From: Saliniramus sp050485405
Lineage (GTDB): Bacteria; Pseudomonadota; Alphaproteobacteria; Rhizobiales; Beijerinckiaceae
Direction: 5' to 3'
Assembly (NCBI GenBank): GCA_050485405.1
Contig: JBJHBI010000002.1
Coordinates: 62,001-126,000, forward strand
Length of the DNA stretch: 64,000 nucleotides
Shown here piece by piece: positions 1 through 10,159 of the stretch. The stretch's first letter is position 1, and every line of letters starts with the position of its first letter. Under the pieces are notes generated by a model. It was not told where the DNA came from. It saw nothing but the letters and a program-made list of their open reading frames with translations, and ran no database searches. A program made the translations under genes and the position numbers.

Positions 1-1
1 G

Positions 2-307
2 GCGCGGGGCCTGATCACGGTCTATCGCTATTCGCTCTCCGGCCTGATGGGCCGGCAATGCCGGCACCTGCCGAGTTGCTCGGAATATACCCACGAGGCG
101 ATCGGGAAATACGGGCTCTGGGCCGGCGGCTGGATGGGGCTCGCGCGGATATGCCGTTGCGGCCCCGGCGGCACGCACGGCATCGACAACGTTCTCGATG
201 CATTGCCCGCGCAAGCGCACTGGTATATGCCGTGGCGCTATGGCCTGTGGCGCTCCACCAACGCGCCGCGCGAGGCCATGCGCGCGCAGTCCACGGATGA
301 CGGCTGA
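2..307 (+). CDS. yidD: Membrane protein insertion efficiency factor YidD (5' end missing)
   Basis: The gene enters the window already open, so the start codon and a few N-terminal residues lie to the left; about 101 codons are visible. YidD is a small inner-membrane-associated protein that assists YidC-dependent membrane protein insertion. The family signature is clear: a Cys-Arg pair followed by PSCSEY, then a short amphipathic stretch ending in a second Cys-containing motif (RICRCGPGGTHG). It ends 81 nt before thrS on the same strand and could be co-transcribed with it. The C-terminal tail of about 30 residues after the core is longer than in minimal YidD proteins. Confidence 0.9.
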   Translation, partial: ARGLITVYRYSLSGLMGRQCRHLPSCSEYTHEAIGKYGLWAGGWMGLARICRCGPGGTHGIDNVLDALPAQAHWYMPWRYGLWRSTNAPREAMRAQSTDDG

Positions 308-388
308 CGCCGCGCTCTCACCCGTAAATGTCATCCCCCCATTGCTTACCTGCTGCGTTTGCAGGAGTGAGCCAGGAGCGTTTCGATC

Positions 389-2395
389 ATGATCAACCTG
401 ACATTCCCCGATGGCGCGCGCCGTGAATTCCCGGCGGGCACGACCGGTCGCGAGATCGTCGAAGGCATCGCCAAATCGCTGGCCAAGAAGACGGTCGCCA
501 TGGCGCTCGACGGCACGATCGTCGATCTTTCCGATCCGATCACCCGCGATGCGCGCATCGAGTTCCTCAACCGCGAGGATCCGCGCGCCCTCGAACTGAT
601 CCGCCACGATTGCGCCCACGTGCTGGCCGAGGCGGTGCAGGAGCTCTATCCGGGGACGCAGGTGACGATCGGGCCGGTGATCGAGAACGGCTTCTACTAC
701 GATTTCGCCCGCGACGAGCCCTTCACGCCGGAAGATTTCGCCGCGATCGAGAAGAAGATGCGTGAGATCATCGCCCGCGATCAGCCCTTCACCAAGGAGG
801 AATGGTCGCGCGACGAAGCCAAGCGCGTCTTCGCGGAGAAGGGTGAGGATTACAAGGTCGAACTCGTCGACGCGATCCCGCCGGACCAGTCCCTCAAGAT
901 CTATCGCCAGGGCGAGTGGTTCGATCTGTGCCGCGGCCCGCATATGACCTCGACCGGCAAGATTGGCACCGCCTTCAAACTGATGAAGGTGGCCGGCGCC
1001 TATTGGCGCGGCGACGCCAACAATCCGATGCTGACGCGCATCTACGGCACGGCTTGGGCGAATGATGCCGATCTGCAGAACTACCTCCACCAGCTCGCCG
1101 AAGCCGAGAAGCGCGATCACCGCAAGCTCGGGCGTGAGATGGATCTCTTCCATTTCCAGGAAGAGGGGCCCGGCGTCGTCTTCTGGCACGCCAAGGGCTG
1201 GACGCTGTTCCAGCAACTGACGAACTACATGCGCCGGCGCCTCGCCGAGGATTACGAGGAGGTCAACGCCCCTCAGATCCTCGACCGCGCCCTGTGGGAG
1301 ACATCCGGCCATTGGGGCTGGTATCGCGAGAACATGTTCGTCACCCAGACCGAGGACGAGCGCGTATTCGCGATCAAGCCGATGAACTGCCCCGGCCATG
1401 TGCAGATCTTCAAGCACGGCCTGAAGAGCTATCGCGATCTGCCGCTGCGCATGGCGGAATTCGGCGCCGTCTCGCGCTACGAGCCGTCGGGTGCACTCCA
1501 CGGCCTGATGCGCGTGCGCGCCTTCACCCAGGACGACGCGCATGTCTTCTGCACCGAAGAGCAGATGGCGGCGGAATGCCTGAAGATCAACGATCTGATC
1601 CTCACCACCTATGCCGATTTCGGCTTCGACGAGATCGTCGTGAAGCTCTCCACTCGCCCGGAAAAGCGCGTCGGCACCGACGAGATGTGGGATCACGCCG
1701 AGGCCGTCATGGAGGACGTGCTCAAGCAGATCGAGGCGCAATCGGGCGGGCGGATCAAGACGTCGATCAACCCCGGCGAGGGGGCGTTCTACGGTCCTAA
1801 ATTCGAATATGTCCTGCGCGACGCGATCGGGCGCGACTGGCAATGCGGCACGACGCAGGTCGATTTCAACCTGCCCGAGCGCTTCGGTGCGTTCTATGTC
1901 GATGCCGACGGCCAGAAGAAGATGCCGGTGATGATCCACCGGGCGATCTGCGGCTCGATGGAGCGCTTCACCGGCATCCTGATCGAGCATTTCGCCGGCC
2001 ATTTCCCGCTCTGGCTCGCGCCGCAGCAGGTGGTGGTCTGCACCATCACCTCCGAGGCGGATGATTACGCCGAGGAGGTGATGCGCGCCGCGCGTCGGGC
2101 TGGATTGCGGGTCGAGAAGGACATCCGCAACGAGAAGATCAACTACAAGGTCCGCGAGCACTCGCTGGCCAAGGTCCCGGTCATCCTCGTCGTCGGCAAG
2201 CGCGAAGCGGCCGAGCGCACGGTGAATATCCGGCGCCTGGGCAGCAAGGACCAGACGTCGATGACGCTGGCCGATGCACTCGCAGCCCTCACCGCCGAAG
2301 CCGTGCCGCCCGATCTCGATCGCAGCCACAGTCACCCGGCGGAGAGCATCGAGACGAGCGACGTCGTCCTCGACGGGCATCATCAGCATAGCTGA
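389..2395 (+). CDS. thrS: Threonyl-tRNA synthetase
   Basis: Class II aminoacyl-tRNA synthetase that charges tRNA-Thr in the cytoplasm. The 668-residue protein has the usual order: N-terminal TGS domain (about 1-60), editing/SAD domain (about 70-230), class II catalytic core (about 270-540) and an anticodon-binding domain (about 545-640). The Zn-binding Cys sits in KPMNCPGH (about residue 334) and its His partners in QDDAHVFC and VMIHRAICG. The start is the ATG preceded by AGGAG 11 nt upstream. The last 25 residues form an unusual His-rich tail (HSH and GHHQHS) beyond the anticodon-binding domain. A strong hairpin follows the stop. Confidence 0.97.
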   Translation: MINLTFPDGARREFPAGTTGREIVEGIAKSLAKKTVAMALDGTIVDLSDPITRDARIEFLNREDPRALELIRHDCAHVLAEAVQELYPGTQVTIGPVIENGFYYDFARDEPFTPEDFAAIEKKMREIIARDQPFTKEEWSRDEAKRVFAEKGEDYKVELVDAIPPDQSLKIYRQGEWFDLCRGPHMTSTGKIGTAFKLMKVAGAYWRGDANNPMLTRIYGTAWANDADLQNYLHQLAEAEKRDHRKLGREMDLFHFQEEGPGVVFWHAKGWTLFQQLTNYMRRRLAEDYEEVNAPQILDRALWETSGHWGWYRENMFVTQTEDERVFAIKPMNCPGHVQIFKHGLKSYRDLPLRMAEFGAVSRYEPSGALHGLMRVRAFTQDDAHVFCTEEQMAAECLKINDLILTTYADFGFDEIVVKLSTRPEKRVGTDEMWDHAEAVMEDVLKQIEAQSGGRIKTSINPGEGAFYGPKFEYVLRDAIGRDWQCGTTQVDFNLPERFGAFYVDADGQKKMPVMIHRAICGSMERFTGILIEHFAGHFPLWLAPQQVVVCTITSEADDYAEEVMRAARRAGLRVEKDIRNEKINYKVREHSLAKVPVILVVGKREAAERTVNIRRLGSKDQTSMTLADALAALTAEAVPPDLDRSHSHPAESIETSDVVLDGHHQHS

Positions 2396-2401
2396 GCCGG
2401 A

Positions 2402-2430
2402 CCGGCCTCCCTCCACGCGGGGGAGGCCGG
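2402..2430 (+). terminator. Hairpin terminator after thrS
   Basis: Perfect 10-bp inverted repeat (CCGGCCTCCC, 9-nt loop, GGGAGGCCGG) beginning 6 nt after the thrS stop. There is no good T run on either side, so it may be a weak or factor-assisted terminator. It lies between convergent thrS and mtnA and could serve both. Confidence 0.6.
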
Positions 2431-2481
2431 CTCGCTTGCCAGTCAGCTGATCTATCGAACGACAATTTGGCGAAAAACCGC

Positions 2482-3582
2482 CTATTCCGCTGCGGCGCGG
2501 CGCTCCGGATAGAGGCCGAGCAGGCCTTCGCGGCTCGCTTCGCAGATGCCGCGTTCCGTGATCAGCCGGGTGACGAGGCGGGCGGGTGTGACGTCGAAGG
2601 CGGGGTTGCCGGCGGGTGAGCCTGGGGCGACGATGCGGATCGTCTCGATCGTGCCCGAATCTGTCAGCCCGGTGAGATGCGTGACCTCGCGCTCGGCGCG
2701 CTCCTCGATTTCGATGCCGCGCACCCCGTCCTCGATCGCCCAGTCGATCGTCGAGGCCGGGAGGGTGACGTAGAACGGAATACCGTTGTCGTGCGCGGCG
2801 AGGGCCTTGAGATAGGTCCCGATCTTGTTCGCGACGTCACCCGTGGCGGTGGTGCGGTCGGTGCCGGTGATGCACATGTCGACGAGGCCGTGCTGCATCA
2901 GATGGCCGCCGGCATTGTCGACGATGACCTTGTGCGGCACGCCGTGGCCGCCGAGTTCGTAGGCGGTGAGCGCCGCGCCCTGATTGCGCGGGCGGGTCTC
3001 GTCGACCCAGACGTGAACCGGGATTCCGGCATCATGCGCCTGATAGATCGGCGAGAGTGCGGTGCCCCAGTCGACGCAGGCGAGCCAGCCGGCATTGCAA
3101 TGGGTGAGAATGTTGACGGGGCGCCCGGTCTCGCGGTGGCGATCGGCGATCAGCGTCATGGCATGGGCGCCGATCTGCCGGCACTGCTCGACATCCTCGT
3201 CACACAGCGCCGCCGCCTCGGCGAAGGCGGCATCGGCGCGCTCTGAAGCGGGAACGGCACCGAGGGCACGCTCCATCCGCGCGAGCGCCCAATGGAGGTT
3301 CACGGCGGTGGGCCGCGTCGCGGTGAGACGGCGCACGGCTCCCGCGAGCGAGGCGTCGGAGGGATCGACGCGCATTTGCATCGCCACGCCATAGGCCGCC
3401 GTCGCGCCGATCAGCGGTGCGCCGCGCACGATCATGGTGATGATCGCCCGGGCGGCTTCCTCCATGTCGCGCAGGCGCAGCAATTCGAAGGCGAAGGGCA
3501 GCTTCGTCTGGTCGATGACCATGATGCCGTCGCCGTCTTCTGCGGGAAAAATCGTGCGGTAGTGAACGCCGTCAATCTTCAT
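2482..3582 (-). CDS. mtnA: S-methyl-5-thioribose-1-phosphate isomerase
   Basis: Methionine salvage enzyme that converts methylthioribose-1-phosphate to methylthioribulose-1-phosphate in the cytoplasm. The 366-residue length is normal for the eIF2B-alpha-like MtnA family. Diagnostic motifs are RGAPLIGATAAYG near residue 55, the catalytic Cys in LTHCNAG (about 160), the DETRPRNQG motif and the catalytic Asp in ITGTDRTT (about 240). It lies 29 nt downstream of tamB on the same strand, so it may be read from the tamA-tamB transcript. No other methionine salvage genes are in the window. Confidence 0.95.
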   Translation of the reverse strand: MKIDGVHYRTIFPAEDGDGIMVIDQTKLPFAFELLRLRDMEEAARAIITMIVRGAPLIGATAAYGVAMQMRVDPSDASLAGAVRRLTATRPTAVNLHWALARMERALGAVPASERADAAFAEAAALCDEDVEQCRQIGAHAMTLIADRHRETGRPVNILTHCNAGWLACVDWGTALSPIYQAHDAGIPVHVWVDETRPRNQGAALTAYELGGHGVPHKVIVDNAGGHLMQHGLVDMCITGTDRTTATGDVANKIGTYLKALAAHDNGIPFYVTLPASTIDWAIEDGVRGIEIEERAEREVTHLTGLTDSGTIETIRIVAPGSPAGNPAFDVTPARLVTRLITERGICEASREGLLGLYPERRAAAE

Positions 3583-3611
3583 GGCGGGTCCTCTCGAGAG
3601 TGCGCGCTGGT

Positions 3612-6600
3612 TCAGTATTCGATTTCGAAGCCGACACCGACCGAAGTGCTGCCATCAGCGCCGATCTGGGATTGTAGGCGCAAGCGCCGGGTCAGGTCGA
3701 TATCCACCGAGACGCCGCTGTCTTCCGGCCGCGCACCCGCCTGGATTCCGAGGCGGACATTGTCGGCAATGTAGCGCGAGACGCCCACGGCGGGGTTTTC
3801 CGCATCGGCGGTGATGTCGAGGCTGTCGACGCCGAGCGCACGGCGGAGCTGGTCGAAGGCACCGGGGCCGCCGCCGGTGAGGGTGGCGATGCCCTGAGCG
3901 AGTTGCAGCGCCTGCGCGGCGGAGAGGCCGCCCGAGGCCTCGTCGAACAGGATCCGCGAGAGGATCTCGTCCTGCGGCAGTTCGGGGGAGGAACTCAGGA
4001 TAAAATCGGGGTCGTTGGCCGGGCCGATCACGGCGATACTCACGGTGGCGTCGCTCGTCTGCGTTTCGGCGACGAAATCGATGAACGGCACGAGGTCGCC
4101 GGTGAATTCGAGGACGCCGCGCGTGAAGTCGAGCCGCTGGCCGAGCAGATCGAAACGGCCACGGCGCAATTCGAAACCGCCGATCGCTATCGGATCGCTG
4201 CTGGTGCCGGTCAGGCGCAACTGGCCGCCCAGTTCCGCATCGATGCCGCGACCGCGAATGAAGATCCGGTTGGGGCTGTCGATGGTCAGATCGAGGCGCG
4301 CATTGAAGCGCACGCCGCGCTCGCGTCCCTGCGCATCGCGGATCGCGAGACGCGCGCGCACCTCTTCGGGCGCGCCGACATGGCGGGTGCCCGGAAGCGG
4401 CTGGAGCGTCGTCGGCAGGCGGTCCGGAACGGAGATGTCGAGGGTCGTCAGGGTGACCCGCCCGCCGACCAGCGGTTCGGTCGCAAGCGCGCCCGTGAGC
4501 GACAGGTCGAGATCGACGGTCGCAATGGCGAGATCGTTGGAGACGAGCCGCGCATTGCGCCCGGTCACGGTGATGTCGCCGGGGAAATTCGCCGCCGGAT
4601 CGATGCGCACCTGCCCGGAGGCGGAGAGCGTGCCGCCATTGGGCGTGGAAGCGCTGAAGGTTTCGATGCGCAACACGTCACCCTGTGCGACGAGGCGGGT
4701 ATTGATGCCGGAAATGTCGAGGCCGAGCGATTCGTCGGTGAAGCGCGCCCCGCTCGCCGTCGCCGTCCCGTCGATACGCGGAGACGCGCTCATGCCGCGT
4801 ATCGTGGCATCGAGCTGGGCGGAGCCGGTGAGGCGGCGGCCCTGCGGCCCGAGGATCACGTTCGCCGCCGCGAGATCGAGATTGCCCTGCGCGCGCAGGT
4901 CGAGCTCGTCCGTCGGCTGGAGGGGCGCGCTGCCGGTGATGCGCAGGCTCGCCGCAGCCGCCTCGATTGCGGCGTCCACGCCGACGCGCTGATCCGCGAT
5001 CGTGCCGGACGCGCTCACGTTGACGCTCGGGATGCCCGCTTCGCGCAGCTGCGGCAGGGCGACGTCGGAGAGAGTGAGCCGGTACTCACCGCGCGGCGCA
5101 TCGGCGGAGCCGCGCAGTTGCGCGGAACCGTTCGCCGTGCCGGTGAGGCCGAGGCCGGGGACGAAGATCTCGGAGATCGACAGGGGCAGGGAGGCGATTT
5201 CGAGGCTGAGATCCAGCGTCTCCCCTGCGGCGCCCGCGATCGAGATGCGCCCGCCATTCGCGGCGATCGTCACATCCTCGATCATGGCGGTGCCGTCGGC
5301 GATAGTGATCCGGGCCGGGCGCGAGAGCGCGAGGCTGCGCTGGCCACGCGTGGCGGAGAGTGTGTCGAGGCCGATCACGAAATCGGAATCGCGGGGCGTG
5401 AGGCGCCCGCGCAGGTCGAGATCGAAGCCCTGCGCCCGCGCTTCGGCGGTGAAGCGGGTCTCCTCCGCGACACCTTCGGCGGTGAGCGCGACGCGGGTGA
5501 ATTCCTGGCCGGCCACGCTGAGGCTGTCGGCGCGCGCACTGCCGGAGAAAGCCGGGGCGCGCATCAGGTCGCGACCCTCCATATCCGCCTCGAAGGCGGA
5601 GAGGCCGATATCGCCGAAACCGAGCTGTGCACCGCGAGCGGTGATCTGCGCATCCTGGCCACCATCGGTGATCGCGAGATCGATCGTCGCCGCGAGGCTC
5701 CCGCGCAGTTCCGTCAGCAGAAGCGCGCTCAGATCGTCGAGATCGCCGGCATCGAGGGCGATGCGCCCTTCGGCGCGATTCTCGGTATCGAGGCTCACTT
5801 CGCCGGCGAGGCGGGCCGAACCGATGGTGATCGCGAGATCCTCCAGCGCGTAACCGCCCGCAGAGCGCTCGCGCAGCCGCAGCCCGCCCTGCGCCTGATT
5901 GCCGGAGACGAGCCCTTCGAGTTCGAGGCGCAGATCGGGAAGACCAGTGAGATCGGTGCCGTCGAGGGTCAGCGCGAGCCGGGGTACCTCACGGTCGAGG
6001 GCGACCATGTCGGCAATGCGCAGGTCCCCACGCAGATCCGGCCGCTCCAGCGATCCGGTGAGCCGCAGATCGCCGTCGAGGCGTCCCGCAGTAATGCGCT
6101 CATCGAGGGGGGCGAGATCGGGTACGCTGACGTCGAGACGGATATCGGCGGCGCTCTCGTCGGCGCGCCCGTCGACCCGTGCGGTGAGGTTGGCGCCCTC
6201 GAGGCTCAGCCCGTCGAAGGAGAGGCCGCCGGGGATCTGGGCGACGCGTCCGCGCAGGCGGGTCGTCTCGCCGAGCAGGCCGTCGATCGCGTCGGTGCCG
6301 GTGGCGAAATCGCGCAGATCGCCCGAGAGGGCCACGACGATCTGTTCGATCGAGGGATTGCCCACCATCTGCGCCGTCAGATCAGCCGCGCCGCGCAACG
6401 GCATGCCCGCGAGCCCCGAGAACGGCGCGAGATCGGCGATCGTGGCGCTCAAGGTCGCGTCGAGCTGCTCGGCGCCGGCGCGCCCCGCGAAATTGCCGGC
6501 GAAGGTCGGTGTCATCAGCCGCGCCTGCGCGACATCCGCGACGCCATCCGTCCCCACCACGCCCTGCGCATCGATTTCGAGCGACCCGCCCAGTGCCCGG

Positions 6601-7904
6601 TCGAGGGCGGAATCGGCGAGCGCGATGCCGGTTGCGGCGCCGGTCACGGTAAAATCGTAACGCTCCGCGACTTCCTCGTCGCCGAGCGGGCTCACAACGA
6701 GCGAGAGATCGAGTTCCCCGAGCGTCGCCTGCGGCGTTTCCACCCCGGCTGCCTGGATGTCCCCGTCGAGCTGCGGCGCGGTGAGGGGGCCGCGCAGATG
6801 CAGATCGAGGGCGAGCCGCTCGACCGCGACGTCGCCGGCGCGGGTAACGCCGTCATTGCCGGGCAGCGCTGCGCCCGTGACGCGTATGTCGAGTTCACGC
6901 TCCGGCGAAACGGTACCGCCGATGGCGAGTTCCGCGACTTGCGTGCGCAGGCTCAGATCGTCGAGCCGGAACGACGTGTCGTCGCCCAGCTGCGCGTCGC
7001 CCGTCAGGCGCGTCTCCCCCTCGAAGAAGGGGGCGACGGTGGGCGGCATGAGGCCGGCGAGGCGCGCGGTCAGATCGAGATCGAAATCGTAAGCCGCATC
7101 GAGGCGCGTCACGCGGGCCTGACCGCGCGCGCCGATTTCCGGCCCGGCGCTGAAATCGAGCCGCGCATCGAAATCGTCGAGGGGGTCGTCGCCGGACAGG
7201 GTGAGGCTGACCGGCGGGCGGCCCGGCAGGTCGAGCAGGTTGCCGACGAGGCCGCCGGCGGGTTCTTCGAAGGCGAGATCGACGGTGAGCCGGTTGGTAT
7301 CCGGCACATAGGCGAGTTCGATATCGAGTGCGGCATCGTCGTCGAGGCGACGCGCGGCGAAGGTCAGATCCAGCCCCTCCGACGGATCACCGAGCCGGGC
7401 CGAACCCTCTGCGGTGAAGCGTGCCTCCTCGCCGAGGACCGGTTCACCCACGATCAACTCGTCGAGATTGAAGGCATCGATGCGCACTTCGACCGGCAAT
7501 TCGGGAAAGAGCGGACCGCTCTCGGCAGCCGCGCGTTCCTGCGGCGGCGTCTGCGCCGGGCGCATGTATTGCACGGTGCCGATATCGAGATTGTTCACCT
7601 GGAGACGGCGGCGCAACAGCGAGGTGCGGCTCCAGTCGAGGGTGACACGGTCGAGCCGCAGCCAGGGGCCTTCCTCGTCGGAGATCGTGATGTTGGAGAT
7701 CACCGCCGTGGAGGAGAGCGCGCCGTCGATATTGCCGATCGAGACGCGCGTCGTCGGCGTGGTCAGCAGGCGCGAGATCAGCGAGGCGAGTGCGCTCTGG
7801 TCGTCATCGGCCTGGCCGGGCGTCGCCAGCATGAACCAGCCGCCCGCCAGCATGGTGACGGCGAGGGCGAGAACGGCGGATATCGTGCGGAGCTTTTTCG
7901 TCAT
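3612..7904 (-). CDS. tamB: Translocation and assembly module subunit TamB (AsmA/DUF490 family)
   Basis: Very long (1430 residues) inner-membrane-anchored periplasmic protein. One N-terminal transmembrane helix (about 8-30) is followed by more than 1000 residues of repetitive beta-strand sequence and a C-terminal TamB/DUF490 domain (about 1080-1430) ending in FEIEY. TamB spans the periplasm as a hydrophobic groove and works with TamA in outer-membrane protein or phospholipid delivery. The start lies 3 nt after the tamA stop, which is the usual tamAB operon order. The opposite strand carries a 4 kb open frame that is only a shadow created by GC-rich codon bias. Confidence 0.93.
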   Translation of the reverse strand: MTKKLRTISAVLALAVTMLAGGWFMLATPGQADDDQSALASLISRLLTTPTTRVSIGNIDGALSSTAVISNITISDEEGPWLRLDRVTLDWSRTSLLRRRLQVNNLDIGTVQYMRPAQTPPQERAAAESGPLFPELPVEVRIDAFNLDELIVGEPVLGEEARFTAEGSARLGDPSEGLDLTFAARRLDDDAALDIELAYVPDTNRLTVDLAFEEPAGGLVGNLLDLPGRPPVSLTLSGDDPLDDFDARLDFSAGPEIGARGQARVTRLDAAYDFDLDLTARLAGLMPPTVAPFFEGETRLTGDAQLGDDTSFRLDDLSLRTQVAELAIGGTVSPERELDIRVTGAALPGNDGVTRAGDVAVERLALDLHLRGPLTAPQLDGDIQAAGVETPQATLGELDLSLVVSPLGDEEVAERYDFTVTGAATGIALADSALDRALGGSLEIDAQGVVGTDGVADVAQARLMTPTFAGNFAGRAGAEQLDATLSATIADLAPFSGLAGMPLRGAADLTAQMVGNPSIEQIVVALSGDLRDFATGTDAIDGLLGETTRLRGRVAQIPGGLSFDGLSLEGANLTARVDGRADESAADIRLDVSVPDLAPLDERITAGRLDGDLRLTGSLERPDLRGDLRIADMVALDREVPRLALTLDGTDLTGLPDLRLELEGLVSGNQAQGGLRLRERSAGGYALEDLAITIGSARLAGEVSLDTENRAEGRIALDAGDLDDLSALLLTELRGSLAATIDLAITDGGQDAQITARGAQLGFGDIGLSAFEADMEGRDLMRAPAFSGSARADSLSVAGQEFTRVALTAEGVAEETRFTAEARAQGFDLDLRGRLTPRDSDFVIGLDTLSATRGQRSLALSRPARITIADGTAMIEDVTIAANGGRISIAGAAGETLDLSLEIASLPLSISEIFVPGLGLTGTANGSAQLRGSADAPRGEYRLTLSDVALPQLREAGIPSVNVSASGTIADQRVGVDAAIEAAAASLRITGSAPLQPTDELDLRAQGNLDLAAANVILGPQGRRLTGSAQLDATIRGMSASPRIDGTATASGARFTDESLGLDISGINTRLVAQGDVLRIETFSASTPNGGTLSASGQVRIDPAANFPGDITVTGRNARLVSNDLAIATVDLDLSLTGALATEPLVGGRVTLTTLDISVPDRLPTTLQPLPGTRHVGAPEEVRARLAIRDAQGRERGVRFNARLDLTIDSPNRIFIRGRGIDAELGGQLRLTGTSSDPIAIGGFELRRGRFDLLGQRLDFTRGVLEFTGDLVPFIDFVAETQTSDATVSIAVIGPANDPDFILSSSPELPQDEILSRILFDEASGGLSAAQALQLAQGIATLTGGGPGAFDQLRRALGVDSLDITADAENPAVGVSRYIADNVRLGIQAGARPEDSGVSVDIDLTRRLRLQSQIGADGSTSVGVGFEIEY

Positions 7905-7906
7905 GA

Positions 7907-9883
7907 TCAGAAGGCCTGCCCGATACCGATATAGACGCCGTAGCCGCGCTGGCCGCGCTCTTTCTGCAGCGGGATTGCCACGTCGAGGCGGATCGGGCCG
8001 ATGCCCGTATAATAGCGCAGGCCGAGGCCGGCGGCGAAGCGCAGACGCTCGCCGAAATCCGGATAGCTTTCGCGGAAGGCCCCGCCGGCATCGATGAAGG
8101 GCACGATGCCGATCGTATCCGTGATGCGGATGCGCGCTTCGAGCGAGCCTTCGATCAGCGAGCGGCCACCGATGGGGCGTCCGTCGCGCGTCGGGCTCAG
8201 GCTGCGGAATGCATAGCCGCGCACCGAACCGCCGCCGCCGGCGAAGAAGCGGCGGTTGGCGGGAATATCCTCGAGATCCGCGCCGACGAGCGAACCGAAG
8301 CCGATCCTGGCGGCGAGAATGTAGCGCGCGCGGTCATCGAGCGAGAAATAGGTCGAGGCGTCGAACCGCGTCTTGACCATGTTGAGCGACGAGCCGAGCG
8401 CCCCGGCATAGGGCGTCACGCCGCCGCTGAAGCGGATGCCTTCGGTCGGCTCGAGCCGGTTGTCGGTGGAATCGTATTCCATCGAGAGCGGAATGCCGAC
8501 GAGGCGATAGTCGCGGCGACCGAGATCGTCGCGCGTGATGCCGCGCTCGTATTCGACGCCTGCGCGGATGTTGAACGTGTCCGAGAAGCGATGGCGGATG
8601 CCGGTGGTGACGTTCACGAGACGCGTGTCGAACCCTTCCGAGCGATCGCGCTCGACGCGGGCATCGGCGAGGAAGTCGTTGCGGGTGCCCCACAAAGCCG
8701 GCTTCATGAAACTGGCCGAGACGCGCCCGCCCATATCGTCGAGGACGTTGCGCCGCCGGTCGAACAGATCGCCGCCGCCCTCGGTGAGATAGAAGGCGGA
8801 AGCCTCGAGCCGCAGCCGCTCGGCGCCGCCGAAGAGGTTGCGATGGGTCCAGTAGACGCGTGTCGAGGGGCCGTCCGTCGTGGAGAATTGCGCCGAGGCG
8901 CCCAGAACGCGCGGCAGCCGCTCGGTCACCTCCACGGAAAGGGGCAGATTGCCGTCGGCGTCGAGCGTATCGCCGTGGCGCACGCGCACCGAGGAGAGCG
9001 CCTCGATCCGCGTCACGGTGGTGCGGATACCGGTCAGCGCTTGCGGCGAATACGGATCGCCCGGCTCGGTATAAATAAAGGAGCGAATCACACGCTCGTC
9101 GACATTGTCGTTGCCGCTGATCGTGATCGGCCCGATCCCGGCCACCGGCCCGGGCGAGACCGAAATCGTCAGATCCATCACCCGCTCGGGATGGTTCACC
9201 ACCGGGTCGATATCGACGATATCGGCGAAGGGGCGCGATTGTTCGCGGTAATAATCGACGATATTCGCCTGCGCACTCAGGATGCGCGCCGCCGATGCCG
9301 GATCGCCCGGGGCGAGTGCGACGACGTCCTGGGGAACGGCGGAGGGGCCGAGCCGCTGGCCGGATCCCGCTTCCAGGAGGGTCACGTTGCGGATGGTGAA
9401 GCGCTGGCCCGGATCGACGAGGATGCGCACCGGCACGCGCTCGGCGGCACGAAAGGGACGTGCCGCGGCGGCGGCGGCGTCGACGCGATCCATCCCGACC
9501 CGCATGGCGACACCCGCCACCTCGATCGCGACGCTTGCATTGTAATAACCGAGCCCCCACATCGCGTCGATCACGGGCAGGACGTCGCCCTGCGCCCGCC
9601 GCGCGAGCGTCTCCGCATCGGATGGTGCATCCGCGCGCAGCTGATGGAGGGTCGAGATGTCTTCGATGGCGGTGCGCACGCGCGCATCGTCGCCGACCAC
9701 GTCGATCTGGAGATCGTAGGGGAGGGAATCTGGACTCGGCTCGGGCAGGGTCTCGCCGCGCCCGAACAGGCCGAAGAAGTCGAATGCCTGCGCTGCGCCT
9801 GCCGGCATCACGCCGAGCATGAGGGCGAGAATCGCTGCTTTCCAGAAAGGCGTTCGGGCGACGAGCCCGCGCACGCAATTCAT
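7907..9883 (-). CDS. tamA: Outer-membrane assembly module TamA (BamA/Omp85 family)
   Basis: Omp85-family outer-membrane protein, about 658 residues. A signal peptide ending near AAQA is followed by a POTRA-repeat region (about 50-300) and a C-terminal 16-strand barrel with the lid-lock motif VRGY (in GGGSVRGYAF) and the typical ending GIGPIRLDVAIPL. I chose the ATG at 9883 because GGAG lies 7 nt upstream and a signal peptide follows directly. An in-frame ATG at 9937 would add 18 residues of unlikely leader. It forms an operon with tamB immediately downstream. Confidence 0.93.
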   Translation of the reverse strand: MNCVRGLVARTPFWKAAILALMLGVMPAGAAQAFDFFGLFGRGETLPEPSPDSLPYDLQIDVVGDDARVRTAIEDISTLHQLRADAPSDAETLARRAQGDVLPVIDAMWGLGYYNASVAIEVAGVAMRVGMDRVDAAAAAARPFRAAERVPVRILVDPGQRFTIRNVTLLEAGSGQRLGPSAVPQDVVALAPGDPASAARILSAQANIVDYYREQSRPFADIVDIDPVVNHPERVMDLTISVSPGPVAGIGPITISGNDNVDERVIRSFIYTEPGDPYSPQALTGIRTTVTRIEALSSVRVRHGDTLDADGNLPLSVEVTERLPRVLGASAQFSTTDGPSTRVYWTHRNLFGGAERLRLEASAFYLTEGGGDLFDRRRNVLDDMGGRVSASFMKPALWGTRNDFLADARVERDRSEGFDTRLVNVTTGIRHRFSDTFNIRAGVEYERGITRDDLGRRDYRLVGIPLSMEYDSTDNRLEPTEGIRFSGGVTPYAGALGSSLNMVKTRFDASTYFSLDDRARYILAARIGFGSLVGADLEDIPANRRFFAGGGGSVRGYAFRSLSPTRDGRPIGGRSLIEGSLEARIRITDTIGIVPFIDAGGAFRESYPDFGERLRFAAGLGLRYYTGIGPIRLDVAIPLQKERGQRGYGVYIGIGQAF

Positions 9884-10159
9884 AAACGCACTCCAGTGAT
9901 TCCCGTTGCCCCCGTAACGGAAACCTTCAATCGACATGACTGCTTAGCGCAGAATTGAGAGTATTTCTTTAACGCTCCCGGAGCGCGCTGGCAAACCCGG
10001 ATCGGCGTTCACGGCTGCGTGATCGGGTAACGAATCGCCTTCCTGCGGCGTATAGGTCACAGGATGCGCGTCGCCACCACACGGCGAGCAAACGCTTTCC
10101 GCACCCGCGCAACCTCGCGAAACCGGTGCGGTGTCTGGAATTTGGAGGGTTCTCGCGTG
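9884..10159. other. Divergent intergenic region tamA / ynjB-like
   Basis: 276 nt between divergent genes, presumably holding both promoters. I see GGAGGG at 10144-10149 as the ribosome-binding site of the + strand gene. I looked for a thiamine riboswitch because of the YnjBCD-type transporter and saw no convincing THI-box core. Confidence 0.4.

Noticed and set aside
3903..7934. Open frame of 1343 codons on the + strand
   Set aside because: It lies fully antisense to tamB and has the Arg/Gly/Ala/Glu-rich, motif-free composition of a GC-bias shadow frame.
9938..10159. Thiamine riboswitch before the YnjBCD-type importer
   Set aside because: No recognisable THI-box core sequence in this gap.
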